Source: Streptomyces viridochromogenes DSM 40736 (lineage in GTDB: Bacteria; Actinomycetota; Actinomycetes; Streptomycetales; Streptomycetaceae). From it: a stretch of DNA of 64,000 bases. Below are positions 58,647-64,000 of this stretch, in pieces (positions within the stretch are counted from its first letter, which is position 1; every line of letters begins with the position of its first letter). Under the pieces are notes generated by a model. It worked only from the letters and a program-made list of their open reading frames with translations, did no database searches and was not told the DNA's origin. Location: assembly GCF_000158955.1 (NCBI RefSeq), contig NZ_GG657757.1, positions 4,449,290 to 4,513,289 on the forward strand, given 5' to 3'. The translations under genes were made by a program, and so were the position numbers.

Positions 58647-58854
58647 AGGAAATACCCCGATTATCTTGAATGCCCCAACGGTGCGGCCGAGTTGAGGACG
58701 AGGGGAAAGGGGCCGCACGTGTCTGACTCGTAACTAGCACAGTTGGTTGTGCCGAGGGCGAGTGGGGCCCCGACTTTGCCGCAGATGTGTGACATTCGCG
58801 TCCGCATCATGGACGGAAACCGACATGCGTACTTGTTGTATCTATGCTGTCGGC

Positions 58855-59505
58855 ATGTCCCTGGCCGTGAAGCAACCCCCCGCCGCCGACCGCGTCTACA
58901 CCCACGTCAAGCAGGGCGTCCTGGAGCGCCGTTACGAGGGCGGGGCCCTCCTCACCGAGGGTGAGCTCGCGGAAGCCGTGGGGGTCTCGCGTACGCCGGT
59001 GCGCGAGGCACTGCTGCGGCTGGAGGCCGAGGGGCTGATCCGGCTCTACCCGAAGAAGGGCGCCCTCGTCCTGCCCGTCTCCGCGCAGGAGATCGCCGAC
59101 GTCGTCGAGACGCGGCTGCTCGTCGAGGAGCACGCGGCCCGCAAGGCCGTCCCGGCGCCCGCCGGGCTGATCGAGCGCCTCGAGGAACTGCTGGCCCGGC
59201 AGAAGAGGCAGGCCGCCGCCGGAGACCTGGCCGCGGCCGCCGTCACCGACCGCTGCTTCCACGCCGAGATCGTCCGCAGCGGCGGCAACGAGATCCTCTC
59301 CCGGCTCTACGACCAGCTGCGCGACCGCCAACTGCGGATGGGCGTCGCGGTCATGCACTCCCACCCCGACCGCATCGCCAAGACCCTCGCCGAGCACGAG
59401 GAGATCCTCGACGCGCTGCGCGCCGGGGACGCGGAGGCGGCCGTCGGAGTCGTCCACCGGCACGTCGGCTGGTTCTCGCACCTGGCCCGGGGGGAGGTCC
59501 GATGA
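58855..59505 (+). CDS. GntR-family regulator (FadR/FCD subfamily)
   Basis: 216 aa from ATG 58855. The N-terminal winged helix reads RVYTHVKQGVLERRYEGGALLTEGELAEAVGVSRTPVREALLRLEAEGLI, with the GntR signature SRTPVREAL. The C-terminal FCD domain has metal-binding-type His residues (DRCFHAEIV, HSHPDRI, EHEEIL, HRHVGWF). TATGCT (58843-58848) is 6 bases before the ATG and there is no RBS, so the mRNA is probably leaderless. The stop overlaps the MFS gene (ATGA); it most likely controls that transporter, with a small carboxylate as effector (inference). Confidence 0.93.
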   Translation: MSLAVKQPPAADRVYTHVKQGVLERRYEGGALLTEGELAEAVGVSRTPVREALLRLEAEGLIRLYPKKGALVLPVSAQEIADVVETRLLVEEHAARKAVPAPAGLIERLEELLARQKRQAAAGDLAAAAVTDRCFHAEIVRSGGNEILSRLYDQLRDRQLRMGVAVMHSHPDRIAKTLAEHEEILDALRAGDAEAAVGVVHRHVGWFSHLARGEVR

Positions 59506-60815
59506 GCTCGACCACGCTGCCGGGCGGTCCTCCCCCAGAGGGGGCACCCCCAGGCGGCCGGCGCGCCCTGGCCGTCTGGGGCATCGGTGTCTCGGTCTAC
59601 TTCGTCGCGGTCATCTTCCGCACGTCCCTGGGCGTCGCCGGACTCGACGCGGCCGACCGCTTCCACGTCAACGCCTCCGCCCTCTCCACGTTCTCCATCC
59701 TCCAGCTGCTGGTCTACGCGGGCATGCAGATACCCGTCGGCCTGCTCGTCGACCGGCTCGGCACCAAGAAGGTGCTGGCGCTCGGGGCGGTGCTGTTCAC
59801 GGCCGGACAGCTCGGCTTCGCGTTCTCCCCGTCCTACGGCACGGCACTCGCCTCCCGGGCCCTGCTCGGCTGCGGTGACGCACTGACCTTCATCAGCGTG
59901 CTGCGCCTCGGCACCCGGTGGTTCCCGGCCCGGCGCGGACCGCTCGTCGCCCAGTGCGCGGGCCTGGTGGGCATGGCGGGCAACCTCGTCTCCACGCTCG
60001 TCATCGCCCGGCTGCTGCACGGCGTCGGCTGGACGGCCGCCTTCGCGGGCAGCGCCGCCGCTGGGGCGGTGGTGTTCGTCCTGGTGCTGCTCTTCCTGAA
60101 GGACCACCCGGAGGGCCACGAACCGGAGCCGCTCCCGCACCAGGGCGCGTCCTACGTACGACGCCAGATCGCCGCCTCCTGGCGGGAGCCCGGGACGCGG
60201 CTCGGGCTGTGGGTGCACTTCACGACCCAGTTCCCGGCGATGGTGTTCCTGCTGCTGTGGGGCCTGCCGTTCCTGGTCGAGGCGCAGGGGCTGTCCCCGG
60301 CCACGGCCGGTGAACTCCTCACGCTCGTCGTGCTGGCGAACATGGTCGTCGGCCTGGTCTACGGCCAGATCATCGCCCGGCACCACGGAGCCCGGCTGCC
60401 GCTCGCGCTCGGCACGGTCGGCACGACGGCGGCCCTGTGGGCGGCGACGCTGGCCTACCCCGGCCCGCACGCCCCGATGTGGCTGCTGGTCGTGCTGTGC
60501 ACGGTGCTCGGGGCCTGCGGGCCCGCGTCGATGATCGGCTTCGACTTCGCCCGCCCGGCGAACCCGCCCGAGCGGCAGGGCACGGCGTCCGGCATCACCA
60601 ACATGGGCGGCTTCGTGGCCTCCATGACCACGCTGTTCGCCGTCGGGGTGCTGCTGGACGCCACCGGAGGCGACTACACCGTGGCCTTCTCGGCGGTGTT
60701 CGTGCTCCAGGCCCTCGGCGTCACCCAGATCCTGCGGCTGCGCAGGCGGGCGGCCCGGCGCGAGCGGGAGCGGCTGGTGGCGAGCCGGGTGGAGACGGTG
60801 CACGTGCCGGTGTAG
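59502..60815 (+). CDS. Major facilitator superfamily transporter
   Basis: 437 aa from ATG 59502 (ATGA overlap with gntR). Twelve membrane helices. The MFS loop 2-3 motif is VGLLVDRLGTKKVL; helix 4 has the ASRALLGCGDALTFISVLRLGTRWF pattern of the nitrate/oxalate-formate type subfamily. A central loop holds KDHPEGHEPEPLPHQGAS. The N-terminal Pro/Gly-rich tail (GGPPPEGAPPGG) is encoded by a short inverted-repeat element also seen between genes elsewhere. The substrate is unknown; the GntR partner suggests a sugar acid or other organic acid. Confidence 0.9.
   Translation: MSSTTLPGGPPPEGAPPGGRRALAVWGIGVSVYFVAVIFRTSLGVAGLDAADRFHVNASALSTFSILQLLVYAGMQIPVGLLVDRLGTKKVLALGAVLFTAGQLGFAFSPSYGTALASRALLGCGDALTFISVLRLGTRWFPARRGPLVAQCAGLVGMAGNLVSTLVIARLLHGVGWTAAFAGSAAAGAVVFVLVLLFLKDHPEGHEPEPLPHQGASYVRRQIAASWREPGTRLGLWVHFTTQFPAMVFLLLWGLPFLVEAQGLSPATAGELLTLVVLANMVVGLVYGQIIARHHGARLPLALGTVGTTAALWAATLAYPGPHAPMWLLVVLCTVLGACGPASMIGFDFARPANPPERQGTASGITNMGGFVASMTTLFAVGVLLDATGGDYTVAFSAVFVLQALGVTQILRLRRRAARRERERLVASRVETVHVPV
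59529..59553. repeat. Compact Streptomyces hairpin element inside the MFS coding region
   Basis: CCTCCCCCAGAGGGGGCACC followed by CCCAG resembles the intergenic element at 61714-61756 with its central CTCTCGGCTTCGCTCGAG hairpin removed. It contributes in-frame codons for GGPPPEGAPPGG. Confidence 0.6.
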
Positions 60816-60872
60816 GCCACCGGGTCATCAGACCGCCGGGTTATCGGGCCACTGGCTCATCAAGGCGTCGGC

Positions 60873-61613
60873 TCATCGGGCCACCGGTACGAGGGTGAGG
60901 TACGCGAGTCCGAGGATGCCGCGGTAGGTCAGCCAGGCGGCTCGGTGGCGGTCGACGCGCTCCCGTGTCCCGGCCGCCAGAGGGTGACCGGGGTGCTCGG
61001 CGAGCCACACCTCGGTGTCCGCCTGGTACGCCGACTCGAACTCCTCCCACTCGTCGAGGCTCGCGGTCTCCGTCCACTCCGGCCTGAACCCGGCCTCGAT
61101 CGCCAGGTCCACGACGGTCGCGAGGTCGTGGTGGTCGGTGGCGGCGGCGTCCGGCCACATGCGGGACAGTTCGGCTTCCGTCGGAGGGCGCTGCCAGAAG
61201 CCCTCGCCGAGCAGGACACGACCCCCGTCGGAGACCAGTCGGCGCAGTTCGGCGAGGGCCCTGGGGAGTTGGTCGCCGAGGGCTTGGCTCGCGCCGACGC
61301 ACAGGACGAGGTCGGCGGGGCCGCGGGTGGTGCCGGTGGCGGACTCCTCGACGAAACGGGCCCGGGTGGTGAGTCCCCGTTGCTCCGCTGCCCTCCGGCC
61401 ACGGGACAGGTCCTCGGCGTCGAGGTCGACACCGATGCCCTTTGCCCGCGGTGCGGCTTCCAGGACGCGCAGCATGAGCTCGCCCCAGCCGCAGCCGATG
61501 TCCAGGACGGTCTTCGGGGTGTTGCGGGTGAGGCGGGCTACGAGTTGGGCGGCCCGGGTTTCTGAGAGGGGGCCGTGGAAGGTGAGTCGGGTGTGGCGGG
61601 GTATGGCGGTCAT
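60873..61613 (-). CDS. Class I SAM-dependent methyltransferase
   Basis: 246 aa from ATG 61613; the open frame continues 53 codons further upstream, through the dispersed repeat, so this internal start is preferred. The AdoMet-binding motif I is TVLDIGCGWGELMLRVLE (about 35-52), with GIGVDLDAEDLSRGRRAA (motif post I) and ADLVLCVGASQALGDQLPRALAELRRLVSDGGRVLLGEGFWQ (motifs II and III). EWTETASLDEWEEFESAYQADTEVWLAEHPGHP is near the C-terminus. The methyl acceptor is unknown. Confidence 0.88.
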   Translation of the reverse strand: MTAIPRHTRLTFHGPLSETRAAQLVARLTRNTPKTVLDIGCGWGELMLRVLEAAPRAKGIGVDLDAEDLSRGRRAAEQRGLTTRARFVEESATGTTRGPADLVLCVGASQALGDQLPRALAELRRLVSDGGRVLLGEGFWQRPPTEAELSRMWPDAAATDHHDLATVVDLAIEAGFRPEWTETASLDEWEEFESAYQADTEVWLAEHPGHPLAAGTRERVDRHRAAWLTYRGILGLAYLTLVPVAR

Positions 61614-61713
61614 GCCGGGGACGTTACGGACCTGGTGGGTGGGCGGCACGGGGTTTTCGGTGCCGGGCCGGGTGGGTGCGCAGCCCGGCGTTGCGGGGTG
61701 CCGCCGCGCCCAC

Positions 61714-61756
61714 CCTCCCCCAAGCTCTCGGCTTCGCTCGAGCAGGGGGGACCCCC
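61714..61756. repeat. Streptomyces dispersed intergenic hairpin repeat
   Basis: CCTCCCCCAAGCTCTCGGCT, TCGCTCGAGC, then AGGGGGGACCCCC form nested inverted repeats. From memory, this element is very common between Streptomyces genes. It lies in the 176-base gap upstream of the methyltransferase and downstream of the MDMPI gene. Confidence 0.75.
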
Positions 61757-61789
61757 ATCGCCCCAGCGGCACGACTGCCCGCAGCTGAG

Positions 61790-62614
61790 TTACTGGGTCA
61801 CCGTGAAGTTCCTCAGGATTGCTGTGGTCAGGTCCTGGTCGCCCTCTGTCTTCACACGGTCCGCCACCGTCTCCGGTGTCACGCGGCCGCAGGCCAGGCG
61901 GACGTAGGTCTCCCAGTCGAGGGTGAGGGTCGCGGCGGGGCCCAGTGCGGGGGCCGTTTCGAGGGTGCCGCGGCCCTGGATGTCGACGCGGATCGTGCGC
62001 AGGAACTCGACGGGGCCGTGGACGTCGAAGACGACGGCCGAACTGCGCGGCGCCTGCGCCTCCTCGGCCACCACACGCGGGAGTTCGCCGAGCAGTACGT
62101 CACGGGCGACGTGCGCGCCGGGGGAGTCGAGGCTGCCGGGCCGGCCGAGGGCCGTGCGCAGGTCCTGCTCGTGCACCCACACGGCGAAGGCGTGCCGGCG
62201 CATCGACTCCTCGAGGGTCAGCTCGGCCCCGAGCGGGCCCCGCACCTTCGTGCCCGGGTCACGCGACTCGTTCCGCAGCTGGCGGTTGCGGCGGATGACC
62301 ACGTACTCCAGCTCGGAGGTCATCTCCGGCGCCGTGTGGTGACGGCGGACGTCGACCTGCATCTCCATGTAGCGCTGGTGGTCGTTGGTGACGTGGAACA
62401 GGTCGCGCGGCAGCGTGTGGATCGGGCGCGGGTCGCCCAGCATCTCGCAGTCCAGTCCGATGACATGGGAGACCACGTCCCGCACCGACCACCCGGGGCA
62501 CGGCGTCCGCCGGTTCCATTCGGCCTCCGCGAGCGGCTGGAGCAGCTCGGATATCGCTTCGATGGAGTGGGTCCAGGCGTCGGCGTAGGGCTGGAGGGTG
62601 GGATGCAGACTCAC
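61790..62614 (-). CDS. Maleylpyruvate isomerase family (MDMPI/DinB-like) mycothiol-dependent enzyme
   Basis: 274 aa from GTG 62614, with GAGGGG about 9 bases upstream; the longer frame to 62938 runs antisense into the hydrolase gene. The N-terminal DinB/MDMPI four-helix domain has WNRRTPCPGWSVRDVVSHVIGLD, where the conserved His binds zinc. Further ligands are the HTLPRDLFHVTNDHQRYMEMQ segment and the HAFAVWVHEQDLR segment (HxxxD/E type). The C-terminal MDMPI domain (about 180-274) includes VVFDVHGPVEFLRTIRVD and TLTLDWETYVRLACGRVTP. It probably uses mycothiol; the substrate is unknown. Confidence 0.88.
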   Translation of the reverse strand: MSLHPTLQPYADAWTHSIEAISELLQPLAEAEWNRRTPCPGWSVRDVVSHVIGLDCEMLGDPRPIHTLPRDLFHVTNDHQRYMEMQVDVRRHHTAPEMTSELEYVVIRRNRQLRNESRDPGTKVRGPLGAELTLEESMRRHAFAVWVHEQDLRTALGRPGSLDSPGAHVARDVLLGELPRVVAEEAQAPRSSAVVFDVHGPVEFLRTIRVDIQGRGTLETAPALGPAATLTLDWETYVRLACGRVTPETVADRVKTEGDQDLTTAILRNFTVTQ

Positions 62615-62807
62615 GGAACGGGACCCCTCGGCGGTCGGTGCACGGGCAGGTGGTGGCGGGCTTGCCAGTGGGAGGTGGCGGCTGTCGGCGGGTGTCTTGC
62701 CAGCTAAGTTACGCTGCTGTGGGGCACCCCGGCAGTGCTTTCGTGTGACGATCGTAGGCCCGTGGGGAAGCCCGTGTGGACGGTCCGAATGCCGGGACGG
62801 TGGTAGT

Positions 62808-63605
62808 GTGCGCGCCTCTGTGATCCAGATCGCCGTAGATGAGGGCGAATCGGTCGAATCGCGTCGCCGACGGGCGGCGTCGCTGGTCCGGGAGCAGGCC
62901 GGGGCGGATCTCGTCGTCCTGCCGGAGCTGTGGACCACGGGTGCCTTCGCCTACGAGGAGTTCGGGCGGGAGGCCGAGCCGCTCGAAGGGCCCACGTACG
63001 AGGCGATGGCGAAGGCCGCGAGCGACGCGGGCGTGTGGCTGCACGCGGGATCCGTCCCCGAGCGCGATCCCGAGGGACCGCTCTACAACACCTCCCTCGT
63101 CTTCTCCCCCTCCGGTGACCTCGCCGCCGCCTACCGCAAGATCCACCGCTTCGGCTTCGACAAGGGCGAGGCCGTGCTGATGGGCGCGGGTGCCGAGCTG
63201 GTGACGGTTCGTCTGCCGCGGACCACCCTGGGCCTCAGCACCTGTTACGACCTCCGTTTCCCCGAACTCTTCCGCGCTCTGGTCGACGCCGGGGCCGAGA
63301 CGCTCGTGGTGTCGGCGGGCTGGCCGGAGCGCCGCCGGTCCCACTGGACGCTGCTGGCCCGGGCACGGGCCGTGGAGAACCAGTCCTTCGTCGTCGCCTG
63401 TGCAACGGCCGGGACGCACGCCGGAGTTCCCCAGGCCGGTCACTCGATCGTGGTCGACCCGTGGGGCGAGGTCCTGGCCGAGGCGGGCGCCGGCGAGGAG
63501 GTCCTGACGGTGGAGTTCGACCCGGGCAAGGTCGCGGCGACCCGCGAGCAGTTCCCGGCGCTGAAGGACCGGATGCTGGGACTCCAGCCCCCGCACCGGC
63601 CCTGA
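62808..63605 (+). CDS. Carbon-nitrogen hydrolase (nitrilase superfamily)
   Basis: 265 aa from GTG 62808. GTG 62820 is a second possible start: TAGTGT at 62804-62809 looks like a -10 box, which would make the mRNA leaderless from about there. The nitrilase triad is complete: Glu40 (LVVLPELWTTGAF), Lys111 (YRKIHRFGFDKGE) and Cys146 (LSTCYDLRFPELFRALVDAGAE). The C-terminal part includes ARAVENQSFVVACATAGTHAGVPQAGHSIVVDPWGEVLAEAGAGEEVLTVEFD. This branch hydrolyses omega-amides, deaminated glutathione or similar. Divergent from the MDMPI gene. Confidence 0.92.
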   Translation: MRASVIQIAVDEGESVESRRRRAASLVREQAGADLVVLPELWTTGAFAYEEFGREAEPLEGPTYEAMAKAASDAGVWLHAGSVPERDPEGPLYNTSLVFSPSGDLAAAYRKIHRFGFDKGEAVLMGAGAELVTVRLPRTTLGLSTCYDLRFPELFRALVDAGAETLVVSAGWPERRRSHWTLLARARAVENQSFVVACATAGTHAGVPQAGHSIVVDPWGEVLAEAGAGEEVLTVEFDPGKVAATREQFPALKDRMLGLQPPHRP

Positions 63606-63636
63606 CCGCACCCACTCCGGGCCCTCCCGGAGGCGT

Positions 63637-64000
63637 TCAGTCCTCCCGCTCCTTCTCCGCCAGGTGGATCACACACACCGCCACCGCGATGAGCAGCGCC
63701 GGATCCGCGTCCTCCCGGACGATGTCCACGCCGTAGGTGTCCCGTACGGTCAGCAGCCGCCGGGAGATGACCGCCAGCAGTTCGCCGTCGTACTCGACGG
63801 CGAACTCCCGGTCGAGGATCTTGCCGCTGACGTCCAGTTCGTTGCCGTCGGCCAGGGACACCCGGTAGTGGTTGCGCAGCAGCGACAGCCGCTTCCGGCG
63901 GATCGTCGCCAGCGGCTCCCCGTTGCGCTGGAGCACCATCGTGTCGCGCAGGGCGAACATCTTCTGGTGGATGTCGACGAGGACGCGCCCCTGGAGGTCC
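63637..64000 (-). CDS. LURP-one-related (Tubby-like beta-barrel) protein, 5' end outside window
   Basis: The frame is open to the window edge: reading in from base 64000 the residues are DLQGRVLVDIHQK and then MFALRDTMVLQRNGEPLATIRRKRLSLLRNHYRVSLADGNELDVSGKILDREFAVEYDG. This is the C-terminal two-thirds of the LOR family, usually about 160-165 aa in Streptomyces, ending CVIHLAEKERED. The internal ATG at 63960 is not the start. The fold is a 12-strand barrel around a central helix (AVAVCVIHLAEK); molecular function is unknown. Confidence 0.88.
   Translation of the reverse strand, partial: DLQGRVLVDIHQKMFALRDTMVLQRNGEPLATIRRKRLSLLRNHYRVSLADGNELDVSGKILDREFAVEYDGELLAVISRRLLTVRDTYGVDIVREDADPALLIAVAVCVIHLAEKERED

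Overview
The window is high-GC actinobacterial DNA from a Streptomyces chromosome. Evidence: extreme third-position GC, frequent GTG starts, ATGA/GTGA translational overlaps, TAG(A/G)(A/G)T-like -10 boxes, consensus TTGTCCACA DnaA boxes, one perfect Streptomyces-type parS site, and gene families typical of the genus (class E sortases, AfsA, paired bkd operons, K15-type DD-peptidase). From memory, the backbone follows the S. coelicolor oriC-proximal core (srtE1/srtE2, pknB-pbpA-rodA-pstP-fhaB-fhaA, bkdABC2, bkdABC1). I infer that the window lies tens of kb from oriC. I saw no insertion sequence, prophage or CRISPR array.

Layout. 1-2.3 kb: 3' end of a glutamine amidotransferase, then two class E sortases. 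2.3-6.1 kb: accessory patch with an Mrr-type nuclease, two small secreted proteins, a membrane protein and two decayed genes. 6.2-14.5 kb: leftward cell-envelope and division signalling operon fhaA-fhaB-pstP-rodA-pbpA-pknB. 14.9 kb: tRNA-Leu(CAG). 15.4-20.7 kb: a MacB/FtsX-type ABC exporter facing a NarL-type two-component system across a perfect dyad. 20.7-25.8 kb: a gamma-butyrolactone/butenolide signalling cluster (pseudo-receptor, P450, NAD-epimerase, AfsA, receptor) with ARE-like operators. 26-33 kb: DUF2252, J-domain-like protein, rhodanese, acyl-CoA dehydrogenase with a KstR-like operator, DUF5819-HTTM pair, TrmH/SpoU methyltransferase.

33-41.3 kb: a catabolic block. PaaN faces a 3-hydroxyacyl-CoA dehydrogenase plus TetR regulator across a TetR-type palindrome. 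The Lrp/AsnC regulator BkdR faces bkdA2-B2-C2, and a second copy of the same palindrome lies in front of that operon. 41.4-49.9 kb: mobA-like, moeA, a TrkA-type potassium channel with parS over its start codon, a DrrAB-like exporter, quinone oxidoreductase, repeat-rich wall protein, PadR regulator and the proteasome activator Bpa. 50-53.7 kb: two divergent PknB-type kinases. 54-57.7 kb: bkdA1-B1-C1. 57.7-64 kb: K15-type DD-peptidase, GntR-MFS operon, methyltransferase, mycothiol-dependent isomerase-like protein, carbon-nitrogen hydrolase, and a LURP-one protein cut by the window end.

How the genes work together. Sortases, PbpA/RodA and the PknB/PstP/FHA set act at the envelope during growth and sporulation. 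The two BCKDH complexes make branched acyl-CoA starters for fatty acids and polyketides. The AfsA cluster should make and sense a diffusible butenolide/butyrolactone signal; it is the strongest candidate for an undescribed system here. The least certain calls are the exact start codons of pstP, bkdR, the DD-peptidase, DUF5819 and the carbon-nitrogen hydrolase, and every operator assignment.
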